Source: Sphingomonas faeni (lineage in GTDB: Bacteria; Pseudomonadota; Alphaproteobacteria; Sphingomonadales; Sphingomonadaceae). Taken from it: a DNA stretch of 64,000 nucleotides. The position numbers and the translations under genes were made by a program. Under the pieces are notes generated by a model. It was not told where the DNA came from. It saw nothing but the letters and a program-made list of their open reading frames with translations, and did not search any database. Positions 1 to 8,283 of this stretch are shown here, one piece after another. Location of the stretch: the NCBI RefSeq assembly GCF_023195535.1, contig NZ_JALPNF010000008.1, positions 107,809-171,808 on the forward strand, in the 5' to 3' direction. Within the stretch, counting starts at the first letter, position 1. Every line of letters begins with the position of its first letter.

Positions 1-164
1 GACGACTGGACGAAGCCGAATCGCCGGAATGCCGCGCCGCCGATCGCGGGCAACAGCTCGGCGACCGCGCGCGAGCGATTCTCGCGCGGCGCGTCGGGAT
101 CGGTCTTGCCTTTCACCCGGCGTGGCGCGGGCGGTTTCGGGGAAGGGCCAGGCGGCTTGCTCAT
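1..164 (-). CDS. DUF721/DciA-like protein, N-terminal part
   Basis: The complement of this edge segment opens with ATG at 164-162 and encodes a proline/lysine-rich start (MSKPPGPSPKPPAPRRVKGK) followed by RAVAELLPAIGGAAFRRFGF, which I recognise as the beginning of a DUF721 domain as found in alphaproteobacteria. The rest lies outside the window. DUF721 proteins include DciA, the bacterial helicase loader that works with DnaB. The gene is divergent from mutY with only about 26 bases between the two starts, so their promoters must overlap or lie inside the genes. Family assignment rests on about 54 residues only. Confidence 0.7.
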   Translation of the reverse strand, partial: MSKPPGPSPKPPAPRRVKGKTDPDAPRENRSRAVAELLPAIGGAAFRRFGFVQS

Positions 165-190
165 CCGCGAACCCATGCCATAGGCGACGC

Positions 191-1255
191 GTGAACGCCA
201 AGCGCTCTTCGGTCTCCGGGGCCCTGCTCGGATGGTACGACGCGCATCGTCGCGATCTGCCGTGGCGGGCGAAGCCGGGCGAGGCGGTCGATCCGTACCG
301 GGTGTGGCTGTCCGAGGTGATGTTGCAGCAGACGACGGTGGCCGCGGTGACGCCGCGGTTCCTGGCGTGGACCGCGCGGTGGCCGGATTTCGCGAGTCTG
401 GCCGCGGCGGACGATGCCGATGTGATGGCGGCCTGGGCGGGGCTTGGGTACTACGCACGGGCGCGCAATCTGGTGAAGGCGGCGAAGGCCGTGGTTTCGG
501 ATCACGGCGGCGTGTTTCCGCGGACCGAGGCTGAATTGCGCGAACTGCCGGGGCTGGGCGCGTATACCGCCGCGGCGGTGGCGGCGATCGCGTTCGGGGA
601 GCGCGCGGTGGTGGTCGATGCCAATGTCGAGCGAGTGGTCGCTCGGTTATTTGCGATCGAGACGCCTTTGCCGGGTGCGCGGCCTGCGATTCGGGTGGCG
701 GCGGATTCGATCACGCCCGACCTCCGCGCGGGAGACTTTGCGCAGGCGATGATGGATCTGGGGTCGGGGACCTGCACTTCGCGCGCGCCGAAATGCTTGC
801 TGTGTCCGATCCGCGAGTTTTGCGAGGGCTTTGCGCAGGGCGCGCCCGAGCGGTTGCCGGTGAAGGCGAAGAAGGCGGCGAAGCCTCAGCGCTACGGGAC
901 GATCTTCTGGCTGGAGCGCGACGGGCAGGTGTTGCTGGTGCGGCGGCCGGACAAGGGGTTGCTCGGCGGGATGCGCGCGTTCCCGACCGGACCTTGGGGC
1001 GAGACTGCACCCGGGTTCGAGGATGCGCCGGCGCAGGCGGAGTGGCGGATGCTGGACGAGACCGTCGCGCACGGATTTACGCATTTCGATCTGCAACTGA
1101 CGCTTGCGGTGGCGACCGTCCAGGCGCATCAAACCCGCGTTCCGACGGCAAGCGAATGGTGGCCGATCGACGACCTGGATACCGCCGGGCTGCCGACCGT
1201 TTTCGCCAAGGCCGGGAAAGCCATTCGGAACTGGGCCACACGGAGATCTGCATGA
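191..1255 (+). CDS. mutY: A/G-specific adenine DNA glycosylase MutY
   Basis: MutY removes adenine mispaired with 8-oxoguanine. The protein has an HhH-GPD fold with the catalytic glutamate in SEVMLQQT (Glu42), the helix-hairpin-helix LPGLGAYTA, the catalytic aspartate in VVDANVERV (Asp143), and an iron-sulfur loop with cysteines 195, 202, 205 and 211 (C-x6-C-x2-C-x5-C). A C-terminal NUDIX-like domain for 8-oxoG recognition starts near RYGTIFWLERDGQ. The frame is open from base 29, but the GTG at 191 gives 354 residues, the usual family length, and starts just before the conserved LLGWYDAHRRDLPW; no strong ribosome binding site is visible. The TGA overlaps the next start as ATGA. Confidence 0.95.
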   Translation: MNAKRSSVSGALLGWYDAHRRDLPWRAKPGEAVDPYRVWLSEVMLQQTTVAAVTPRFLAWTARWPDFASLAAADDADVMAAWAGLGYYARARNLVKAAKAVVSDHGGVFPRTEAELRELPGLGAYTAAAVAAIAFGERAVVVDANVERVVARLFAIETPLPGARPAIRVAADSITPDLRAGDFAQAMMDLGSGTCTSRAPKCLLCPIREFCEGFAQGAPERLPVKAKKAAKPQRYGTIFWLERDGQVLLVRRPDKGLLGGMRAFPTGPWGETAPGFEDAPAQAEWRMLDETVAHGFTHFDLQLTLAVATVQAHQTRVPTASEWWPIDDLDTAGLPTVFAKAGKAIRNWATRRSA

Positions 1256-2601
1256 AACTGGTGCACTGGATTACGGGCGGCCTCGCCGCGCTGGCCGCCG
1301 CCACGGCCTATGCCCAGCAGGCGCAGCCTCGGCCGCAGCCTTCCCCGCAGGCTCGGCCGACGCCGCGGATGACGATCCCGGTCAAGGCGCTGTTGCCCGC
1401 AACGACGGCGCTGTTCGATGGCTATGTCGCGCAGGACAAGATGCCGGGGATCGTCGGGGCGTTCGGCGTCGGCGACGGTCCGACGCTGTTCCCCTCGGCT
1501 GGCAAGATCAGCGACGACCCGAATGCTCCGGCGGCGGGCCCCGACTCGCTGTGGCGCGTCTATTCGATGTCCAAGCCTATCACCGGCATGGCGGCGATGA
1601 TGCTGGTCGAGGACGGCAAGCTCAACCTTGACGATCCGGTCAGCAAATACATCCCGGCGTTCAAGGACATGAAGGTGGCGACCAGCCCCGACACCTCGCT
1701 CGCCACGCGCCCGGCGACGCGGCCGATCACGATCCGCAACCTGCTGACGCATACCGCCGGGCTCGGCTACACGATCGTCACCAAGGGGCCGCTGCTCAAG
1801 GAATATGAGCGGCTCGGCATCCTGCCGCTGTCGGTCAGCGCGGCGATGGAAGAGAAGATGCGGCCCGTCCGGCCGAAGTCGCTCGAAGAGTTCGCGAACC
1901 GCGTCGCGATGCTGCCGCTGATCGCGGAGCCCGGCACCAAGTGGAGCTATTCGATCGGGCTCGACGTGATGGGCCGGGTGATCGAGGTCGCCAGCGGCAT
2001 GAGCTTCGAGCGGTTCGTCCAGACGCGGCTGTTCGATCCGCTCAAGATGAAGTCGAGCTTCTGGCAGGTGCCGCAGAGCGAAATCGGCCGGCTCGCGACC
2101 AACTACGCGTTCGTCGGCGACACGCGGACCCCGCTCGATCCGGCGGCAAACTCCGTGTTCCTGCAGAAACCCAGCTTTCCGTACGGCGGTGCCGGGCTCG
2201 TGATGTCGGCGCGCGATTACGATCGGTTCCTGCACATGATCCAGGATGGCGGGACGCTCGACGGCGTCCGCGTGATGAAGCCCGAGACGATCGCGCTCGC
2301 GACGTCGAACCTGCTGCCGCCGGGCGTGACCTATGGTGGCGTGAGCGGCGGTACCGGCGGCACGAAAGGCAGCAACATGGGCTTCGGCGCAGGCGGTTCC
2401 GTGGTGCTCGCCACGACGCCGAACGGGCCGGGCAAGGGCACCTATGCGTGGGGCGGTGCGGCGGGGACGATCGCGTGGGTCGATCCGCTGAAGCATTCGC
2501 GCGGCAGCGTGATGGTCAATTACTTCCCGGCGGACCGCATTCCGCTGCGCGAGCAAGTGGTCGCGGCGCTGATGCAGGACGCAGCGAGGATGCGCCGATG
2601 A
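1252..2601 (+). CDS. Secreted serine hydrolase, class C beta-lactamase/esterase family
   Basis: This 449-residue protein starts with a signal peptide (hydrophobic stretch ending ATAYAQQ) and a Pro/Gln-rich linker. The beta-lactamase/transpeptidase-like fold is shown by the S-x-x-K motif SMSK (Ser105, Lys108) in YSMSKPITG, a YSI motif in place of the usual Y-x-N, and a Gly-rich C-terminal strand (GGAAGT). Such periplasmic enzymes include esterases, D-aminopeptidases and class C beta-lactamases; the YSI variant and lack of a clear KTG favour esterase-like activity, but the substrate is unknown. Its ATG overlaps the mutY stop and its stop overlaps the nudC start, so the three genes are probably translationally coupled. 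Confidence 0.85.
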   Translation: MKLVHWITGGLAALAAATAYAQQAQPRPQPSPQARPTPRMTIPVKALLPATTALFDGYVAQDKMPGIVGAFGVGDGPTLFPSAGKISDDPNAPAAGPDSLWRVYSMSKPITGMAAMMLVEDGKLNLDDPVSKYIPAFKDMKVATSPDTSLATRPATRPITIRNLLTHTAGLGYTIVTKGPLLKEYERLGILPLSVSAAMEEKMRPVRPKSLEEFANRVAMLPLIAEPGTKWSYSIGLDVMGRVIEVASGMSFERFVQTRLFDPLKMKSSFWQVPQSEIGRLATNYAFVGDTRTPLDPAANSVFLQKPSFPYGGAGLVMSARDYDRFLHMIQDGGTLDGVRVMKPETIALATSNLLPPGVTYGGVSGGTGGTKGSNMGFGAGGSVVLATTPNGPGKGTYAWGGAAGTIAWVDPLKHSRGSVMVNYFPADRIPLREQVVAALMQDAARMRR

Positions 2602-3485
2602 GCGTGATGGAAGCACCTGGATTCACGGGTGGGACGCTCGATCGCTCCGATGCGCTGCGCCACGATCCGGAAGGGCTGGCGGCGGCGCAGCGTGATTGGC
2701 GCGCACGGTTGCTGGTGCTCGACGGGCTGCTGCCGGGCACGACCGACGACGGGCGTCTCGCGTGGACGTCGATGGCGGACATGCCGGACGATGCCGAGCC
2801 GATCCTGCTCGGGCTCGACGAGAGTGGGCGGCCGCATTTCGCGGCGTTGTTGAACGGGATGCGGGTCGACAATGCGCCGGCGATGCGGTCGCCTGCGCTG
2901 ATGGCGGTGCTGGCGGCGCTCGCGCCGGGAGAGGCCGCGACCTATGCTGGCGCGCGGAGCGTCATCGATTGGCACGTCCGGCATGGGTTCTGTGCGAAGT
3001 GCGGTTCGCCGACCGCGGTGTTTCGTGCCGGATGGGCACGGAAGTGTCCGAACTGCGCGACCGAGCATTTCCCGCGAGTCGATCCGGTGGTGATCATGAT
3101 CGCGGAGCATGACGGGCGGGCGCTGCTCGGGCGCGGCAAGGGGTGGCCGCCGGGACGCTATTCCGCCTTGGCTGGGTTCGTGGAGCCGGCAGAGTCGATC
3201 GAGGAGGCGGTCGCGCGCGAGATCCTTGAGGAGTCGGGGGTTCGGGTTGGGAAGGTGCGGTATATCGCTAGCCAGCCCTGGCCGTTTCCGTCGTCGCTGA
3301 TGGTCGCGTGCGTGGCGGAGGCCGAGGACGACGCGATCACCCTCGACGTGAACGAACTGGAGGATGCGATGTGGGTGCCGCGTGAGATGGTGCGCGCGGT
3401 GTTGCGGGGGGAAGAGGGACCGTTCCTGCCGCCGCCGCCCTATGCGATCGCATATACGTTGTTGAAGGAATGGGCGGGGGCGTAG
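2598..3485 (+). CDS. nudC: NAD(+) diphosphatase NudC
   Basis: NudC hydrolyses NADH/NAD+ to NMN(H) and AMP and removes NAD caps from RNA. The 295-residue protein has an N-terminal NUDIX-like domain, a zinc ribbon with Cys132, Cys135, Cys150 and Cys153, a NUDIX box beginning at Gly193 (GFVEPAESIEEAVAREILEE), and the NudC signature SQPWPFP (from Ser225). The start ATG at 2598 overlaps the upstream stop (ATGA). It is the last gene of the mutY - serine hydrolase - nudC set; mutY and nudC share a nucleotide-damage theme, while the middle gene does not obviously fit. Confidence 0.95.
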   Translation: MSVMEAPGFTGGTLDRSDALRHDPEGLAAAQRDWRARLLVLDGLLPGTTDDGRLAWTSMADMPDDAEPILLGLDESGRPHFAALLNGMRVDNAPAMRSPALMAVLAALAPGEAATYAGARSVIDWHVRHGFCAKCGSPTAVFRAGWARKCPNCATEHFPRVDPVVIMIAEHDGRALLGRGKGWPPGRYSALAGFVEPAESIEEAVAREILEESGVRVGKVRYIASQPWPFPSSLMVACVAEAEDDAITLDVNELEDAMWVPREMVRAVLRGEEGPFLPPPPYAIAYTLLKEWAGA

Positions 3486-3497
3486 GTCTCCCACTTC

Positions 3498-3581
3498 CCG
3501 TCATCCTGACGAACGTCAGGACCCAGGGTTACGGGCGGCGCCGCTTTTGGCTCTGGGTCCTGACGTTCGTCAGGATGACGG
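3498..3581. repeat. Family F palindromic element
   Basis: Perfect 29-bp inverted repeat: bases 3498-3526 (CCGTCATCCTGACGAACGTC...) match the complement of 3553-3581, around a 26-bp spacer. Each arm contains its own small hairpin (CCTGACGAACGTCAGG). It lies between the convergent nudC and LLM oxidoreductase genes, so it could also act as a bidirectional terminator, although no T-run follows it. A second copy is at 12184-12267. Confidence 0.9.
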
Positions 3582-3596
3582 AGGGAAGCGTTAGAT

Positions 3597-4595
3597 CTAG
3601 GCCGCGATCTTCAGATCCTGCATCACGTCCGCGGTGATCGACAGGCTCCGCTTGCGCGCCTCGTGATCGTAGATCGCGCTCGTCACCATCACTTCATCCA
3701 CCCCAGTCCGGTCGATGAACGCGGCGATCCCGCGGGCGACCTTGGCCGGGCTGCCGACCGCCGAGCATTGCAGCACGTGGTCGAGGATCTGGTTCCCCTG
3801 CGCGCCGAGCGATTCGCGATAGCCGGCGAGGGGCGGCTTCATCTTGCCCGGGTTGCCGGTGCGGAGCGCCACGAACGACTGCTGCTGCGAACTGGCGAGC
3901 AGTTCGGCCTCGGCGTCCGTGTCCGCCGCGAAAACGTTGAACCCGGCCATCGCGTGCGGCTTGGCAAGCCGCGCGGACGGGCGGAAATCGCGGCGGTAGA
4001 TCGCCAGCGCAGCGTCGAGCGCGTCGGGCGCAAAATGCGAGGCGAAGGCGTAGGGCAGACCAAGTGCGGCGGCCAATTGCGCGCCAAACGTGCTGGAGCC
4101 GAGGATCCACATATCGACATCCGCGCCGGCACCCGGCGTGGCGACGATACCGGTCTGGCCGTCGTTGGCGAAATAGCTCTGCAGCTCCATCACGTCCTGC
4201 GGGAAGGCGTTGGCGTCGGTTTCCAGCGTGCGACGCATCGCGCGCGCGACCCGCTGGTCGGAACCGGGTGCGCGGCCGAGACCCAGGTCGATGCGGCCGG
4301 GGAACAGCGCGTCGAGCGTGCCGAACTGCTCGGCGATCACCAGCGGCGCGTGGTTGGGCAGCATGATGCCGCCCGAGCCGACGCGGATCGTCTTCGTGGC
4401 TGCGGCGATGTGCGCGATCACCACCGCGGTCGCGGCGGAAGCGATGCCGGTCATGCCGTGATGTTCGGCGACCCAATAGCGCTGGAATCCGACGCTCTCG
4501 GCATGGCGCGCGAGATCGGCCGCATTGGCGAGCGATTGGGAGATGGTGCCGCCTTCGACGACGGGGACGAGATCGAGCAGGGAATAGCGTGTCAT
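3597..4595 (-). CDS. LLM-class flavin-dependent oxidoreductase (luciferase-like)
   Basis: The 332-residue protein begins [16 protein letters not shown] and contains the luciferase-like monooxygenase pattern: [31 protein letters not shown], and [18 protein letters not shown]. These match the MsnO8/YhbW-like subgroup of FMN-dependent alkanal-monooxygenase-like enzymes. The substrate cannot be deduced. The frame is open 75 bases further upstream, but the ATG at 4595 begins at the conserved N-terminus. It is convergent with nudC and divergent from the HAD gene. Confidence 0.9.
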   Translation of the reverse strand: MTRYSLLDLVPVVEGGTISQSLANAADLARHAESVGFQRYWVAEHHGMTGIASAATAVVIAHIAAATKTIRVGSGGIMLPNHAPLVIAEQFGTLDALFPGRIDLGLGRAPGSDQRVARAMRRTLETDANAFPQDVMELQSYFANDGQTGIVATPGAGADVDMWILGSSTFGAQLAAALGLPYAFASHFAPDALDAALAIYRRDFRPSARLAKPHAMAGFNVFAADTDAEAELLASSQQQSFVALRTGNPGKMKPPLAGYRESLGAQGNQILDHVLQCSAVGSPAKVARGIAAFIDRTGVDEVMVTSAIYDHEARKRSLSITADVMQDLKIAA

Positions 4596-4720
4596 GCACC
4601 AGAGATAGGTACCGAGCGGTAGCTTATCCACCCTTGATGTGGATTGCGGTACTTTCGTCCGCTTGAGCAAGCGTCAGCCGGCTTGTCGCCACGCCTCGCG
4701 CTCCCTAGAGGTTCCGGCCG

Positions 4721-5386
4721 ATGCTTGCCCGCCTAAATCATGTCCGCAACTGGATCTTCGATCTCGACAACACGCTGTACCCGGCGAGCGCGGACCTGTT
4801 CGCGCAGGTCGATCAGCGGATGACCGGGTTCATCCAGGATCTGCTCGGCCTCGACCATGACGAGGCGCGGCGCGTGCAGAAGGGGTATTTCCACAATCAC
4901 GGCACGACTCTGTCGGGGTTGATGACCGAGCATCACGTCGACCCGCACGCGTTCCTGGAGCATGTCCACGATATCGAGATGGACGTGCTGGAGCATGACG
5001 CGCCGCTGGTCGCGGCGATCGCCAAGCTGCCGGGGCGCAAGCTGGTCTTCACCAACGGCGACAAGCCCTATGCGCTGAAGATCCTCGACCGGCTCGGGCT
5101 GGGCGAGAGCTTCGAGGCGATCCACGACATCCACGCGATGGACCTGATGCCGAAGCCGCATGCGTCGGCCTATGCGGGCTTCTGCGCGGCGTTCGATATC
5201 GATCCGCGGGAGTCGCTGTTCGTCGACGACATGACGCGCAATCTCGCGCCGGCCAAGGCGATCGGGATGACGACCGTGTGGGTCGACAACGGCTCCGAGC
5301 AGTCCCCCGGCGGCGCGCGCGACCACATCGATTTTACCGTGCCGGTGCTTGCGCCGTGGCTCGAAACCATCCTGGAGACATCATGA
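4721..5386 (+). CDS. HAD-superfamily hydrolase, pyrimidine 5'-nucleotidase-like
   Basis: HAD phosphatase of 221 residues. Motif I is FDLDNTLYP (nucleophile Asp14, acid Asp16), motif II VFTNG, motif III lysine in MPKPHASAY, and motif [10 protein letters not shown]. The LYPAS sequence after motif I and the helical cap match the Sdt1-like pyrimidine 5'-nucleotidase branch (TIGR01993 type), which dephosphorylates UMP/CMP or phosphometabolites. The gene overlaps dapD by four bases (ATGA), so they are probably cotranscribed. Confidence 0.9.
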   Translation: MLARLNHVRNWIFDLDNTLYPASADLFAQVDQRMTGFIQDLLGLDHDEARRVQKGYFHNHGTTLSGLMTEHHVDPHAFLEHVHDIEMDVLEHDAPLVAAIAKLPGRKLVFTNGDKPYALKILDRLGLGESFEAIHDIHAMDLMPKPHASAYAGFCAAFDIDPRESLFVDDMTRNLAPAKAIGMTTVWVDNGSEQSPGGARDHIDFTVPVLAPWLETILETS

Positions 5387-6213
5387 CCTTGCAGACCATC
5401 ATCGACGCCGCCTGGGACGACCGCGCGAACCTCGGCCTCGATACCAAGGGCGAAGTGCGCGACGCGGTCGAGTCCGCGCTGGCGATGCTCGATGCGGGCA
5501 CCGCGCGCGTTGCCGAGCCGACGGCTGATGGCTGGCAGGTCAATCAGTGGCTGAAGAAAGCCGTGCTGCTCTCGTTCCGGCTCAACGACAATGTCGTGAT
5601 CGACGGCGGTTCGGCGGGGGCGCCGGCGTTCGACAAGGTGCCGTCGAAGTTCGCGGGCTGGGGCGATGCGGAGTTCCGCGCGGCGGGTATCCGCGTCGTT
5701 CCGGGTGCGGTCGCGCGGCGCGGCAGCTTCATCGCCAAGGGCGCGATCCTGATGCCGAGCTTCGTCAACATCGGCGCGTATGTCGGCGAGGGCACGATGG
5801 TCGACGCCTGGGCGACGGTCGGGTCGTGCGCGCAGATCGGCAAGAACGTGCACCTTTCGGGCGGTGCCGGCATCGGCGGCGTGCTCGAGCCGTTGCAGGC
5901 CGATCCCGTCATCATCGGCGACGGCGCGTTCATCGGCGCGCGCGCGGAAGTGGCCGAGGGCGTCCGCGTCGGCGAGGGCGCGGTGCTGTCGATGGGCGTG
6001 TACCTCGGCGCCTCGACCAAGATCATCGACCGCGCGACCGGCGAGGTCTTCAAGGGCGAAGTGCCGCCCTATGCGGTGGTCGTGCCGGGCTCGATCGGCG
6101 GCGGCGCCAATGACGGGGGGGGCAAGCCCGCTTTGTATTGCGCCGTAATCGTCAAACGGGTCGACGCACAAACCCGTTCGAAGACCTCGATCAATGATCT
6201 GCTTAGGGACTGA
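5383..6213 (+). CDS. dapD: Tetrahydrodipicolinate N-succinyltransferase DapD
   Basis: DapD transfers succinyl from succinyl-CoA to tetrahydrodipicolinate in the succinylase branch of lysine and meso-diaminopimelate synthesis. The 276-residue length fits the family. An N-terminal helical domain ([15 protein letters not shown]) is followed by a left-handed beta-helix of hexapeptide repeats, with the conserved [20 protein letters not shown] and the loop [20 protein letters not shown]. The ATG overlaps the upstream stop. Confidence 0.97.
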   Translation: MTLQTIIDAAWDDRANLGLDTKGEVRDAVESALAMLDAGTARVAEPTADGWQVNQWLKKAVLLSFRLNDNVVIDGGSAGAPAFDKVPSKFAGWGDAEFRAAGIRVVPGAVARRGSFIAKGAILMPSFVNIGAYVGEGTMVDAWATVGSCAQIGKNVHLSGGAGIGGVLEPLQADPVIIGDGAFIGARAEVAEGVRVGEGAVLSMGVYLGASTKIIDRATGEVFKGEVPPYAVVVPGSIGGGANDGGGKPALYCAVIVKRVDAQTRSKTSINDLLRD

Positions 6214-6274
6214 TCGGGTCGACAACCCGGCGAGCGCTGCCTATCCGGGGCCAAACATACCGAGGAGATAGACT

Positions 6275-7246
6275 TTGACCGCTGCTGCCAGCCAGGTTCT
6301 CGACCGCGTACTCGTCCTCGAAATGGTCCGCGTGACTGAAGCGGCGGCGATCGCCGCCTCCACGCTCGTCGGTCGCGGCGACGAGAAGGCGGCGGATGCG
6401 GCCGCGGTCGAGGCGATGCGCGAGGCGCTCAACTCGCTGTACATGGACGGCACCGTCGTGATCGGCGAGGGCGAGCGCGACGAGGCGCCGATGCTGTTCA
6501 TCGGCGAGAAGGTCGGCTCCGCGATCGGCAAGGGCCCGAAGATCGACATCGCGCTCGATCCTTTGGAAGGCACGACGATCTGCGCGACCGCGGGGCCGAA
6601 CAGCCTCGCCGTTCTCGCGATCGCCGAGGAGGGCGGGCTGCTCAACGCGCCCGACGTCTACATGGACAAGATCGCGGTCGGGCCGGGCTATCCCGAGGGC
6701 ATCATCGACCTCGACAAGACGCCGACCGAGAACATCATGGCGGTCGCGGCGGCCAAGGGCGTGCCGGCGCGCGACCTGATCGTGTGCGTGCTCGATCGCC
6801 CGCGTCACGAAAAGCTGATCGCCGAGCTGCGGCAGGTCGGCTGCGGGATCATGCTGATCGGTGACGGCGACGTCGCCGGCGTGATCGCGACGTCCGATCC
6901 CGAGACGACGATCGACGTCTACATGGGCTCCGGCGGCGCGCCCGAGGGCGTGCTGGCGTGCGCGGCGCTGCGCTGCGTCGGCGGTCAGTTCAAGGGCCGG
7001 CTACTGTTCCGCAACGACGACGAGCGCGGTCGTGCGGCGAAGTGGGGGATCACCGATCTCGACAAGCAGTATGACCTGTCCGAACTGGCGAAGGGCGACT
7101 GCATTTTCGCGGCGACCGGCGTGACGGATGGGTCACTGCTGGCGGGCGTGAAGCGGAAGAAGGGCAAGATGACCACCGAGAGCGTCGTGATGCGCGCGTC
7201 TTCGGGCACGGTGCGCTGGGTTAAGGGCGAGCATCGGACGGATTGA
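6275..7246 (+). CDS. glpX: Class II fructose-1,6-bisphosphatase GlpX
   Basis: GlpX dephosphorylates fructose 1,6-bisphosphate in gluconeogenesis. The 323-residue protein carries the family's metal-binding segments IGEGERDEAP (63-72) and DPLEGTT (95-101), and later GDGDVAGVI and ATGVTDGSLL. It appears to start with TTG at 6275, preceded seven bases upstream by GAGGAG (6262-6267); no ATG fits the conserved N-terminus. It follows dapD by 61 bases on the same strand. Family A and B repeats follow the stop. Confidence 0.95.
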   Translation: MTAAASQVLDRVLVLEMVRVTEAAAIAASTLVGRGDEKAADAAAVEAMREALNSLYMDGTVVIGEGERDEAPMLFIGEKVGSAIGKGPKIDIALDPLEGTTICATAGPNSLAVLAIAEEGGLLNAPDVYMDKIAVGPGYPEGIIDLDKTPTENIMAVAAAKGVPARDLIVCVLDRPRHEKLIAELRQVGCGIMLIGDGDVAGVIATSDPETTIDVYMGSGGAPEGVLACAALRCVGGQFKGRLLFRNDDERGRAAKWGITDLDKQYDLSELAKGDCIFAATGVTDGSLLAGVKRKKGKMTTESVVMRASSGTVRWVKGEHRTD

Positions 7247-7270
7247 GTAGCGACCCGAGGGGGGAGCACT

Positions 7271-7369
7271 ACCCCGGCGAAGGCCGGGGCCCAAGTGGAA
7301 CGTCCAGAGTAATGAAGCGGATCGCTCCGTTAGCGACGTTTCCCAATTGGGCCCCGGCCTGCGCCGGGT
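7271..7369. repeat. Family A palindromic element
   Basis: Left arm ACCCCGGCGAAGGCCGGGGC with CCCAAGTGG, spacer, then the inverted right arm CCAATTGGGCCCCGGCC ending GCGCCGGGT. Each arm folds as a GC hairpin with a GAA loop. It lies between glpX and the CPBP gene, 37 bases before a family B element. Confidence 0.9.
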
Positions 7370-7405
7370 GGAGCACTTGGCTAGGGCAGGGGACTGACCA
7401 GGTAT

Positions 7406-7460
7406 TGTTTCCCCGCGAAGGCGGGGACCCAGGCTGGGCTCCCGCCTCCGCGGGAGAACA
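7406..7460. repeat. Family B palindromic element
   Basis: TGTTTCCCCGCGAAGGCGGG is followed by CCCAGGCTGGG at the centre and the inverted arm CTCCCGCCTCCGCGGGAGAA. It ends about 40 bases before the CPBP gene start. Confidence 0.9.
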
Positions 7461-7499
7461 AGGACGAGCGGTGGAACGCATGAGGGGCGAATTGACCGC

Positions 7500-8231
7500 A
7501 TGATCCTTCCCACCGCCCTCCTCCTCGCGACCCTCATGAGCCTCGTCTGGTTCCTCAAGGGCGACCTCCTCGGTTATCGCCGCATCAAGCGCCTCCCCGA
7601 CACCGCCTCGCGCCAGAAAACCTACCGCCTGTGGATCGCCAAGGCCGCGATCGCCTTCGTCCTGCCGGCTATAATTGGACTCGCGTTGCTCGGCCGGTTG
7701 GACGCTCTTGTCACCGTCCCCGCCGAGTTCGACGCCCTGCGCAGCGTCCTGCCAAGCATCGCTGGCGATAGTCGCGCGGAACTGCTCGGCATGATCGGTG
7801 GAAGCGCGCTCGGCGGCTTGGTCATCGGTGCGGTCCTGGCCACGCGGCGCAACTGGCGCATCCTCAAGACGATCGGCAATGTCGGGTCGCTGCTCCCGCG
7901 CAACCGGCCGGAGATCGCGCACGCCGCCGCCATGTCGGTCGCGGCGGGCATATCCGAAGAACTCGCCTTCCGCCTGTTCCTGCCGCTGCTGGTCGCGCTC
8001 GTGTCCGGCAACGCGTTCGTCGCGTTCGGCGTCGCGATCGCGGCGTTCGGCGGGATGCACCTCTATCAGGGACGGGCGGGCGTGATTGCGACCACGCTCG
8101 TCGGCGCGCTGATGGCGGCGATCTATCTGATGACCGGCGAGCTATGGCTGGCGATGCTCCTGCACGCGCTGATCGATCTCAATTCGCTGGCATTGCGACC
8201 GGCGCTGACCGGAGCGTGGCGCGCGGCTTGA
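7500..8231 (+). CDS. CPBP-family intramembrane metalloprotease
   Basis: Multi-spanning membrane protein of 243 residues with the CPBP (CAAX protease and bacteriocin-processing, Abi) motifs: EE-x3-R in SEELAFRLF (Glu153, Glu154, Arg158), the second-motif histidine in FGGMHLYQG (His187) and HALIDLNS (His222, Asp226). Such proteins are glutamate-type intramembrane proteases. The target is unknown and the gene stands alone between repeats and the CocE-type gene. The ATG at 7500 opens directly into the first membrane segment. Confidence 0.85.
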   Translation: MILPTALLLATLMSLVWFLKGDLLGYRRIKRLPDTASRQKTYRLWIAKAAIAFVLPAIIGLALLGRLDALVTVPAEFDALRSVLPSIAGDSRAELLGMIGGSALGGLVIGAVLATRRNWRILKTIGNVGSLLPRNRPEIAHAAAMSVAAGISEELAFRLFLPLLVALVSGNAFVAFGVAIAAFGGMHLYQGRAGVIATTLVGALMAAIYLMTGELWLAMLLHALIDLNSLALRPALTGAWRAA

Positions 8232-8283
8232 CTTCGCCTTCCAGGGTTCGTCCAATCGCGGCACGGTTCACGAAGGGAAATCC

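Noticed and set aside
1129..2616. Long open frame on the minus strand opposite the serine hydrolase
   Set aside because: Arg/His/Ala-rich translation typical of the antisense of GC-rich genes; the plus strand has clear motifs.
7247..7499. Repeat arrays as a CRISPR
   Set aside because: Arms are inverted, not direct, spacing is irregular, and there are no cas genes.
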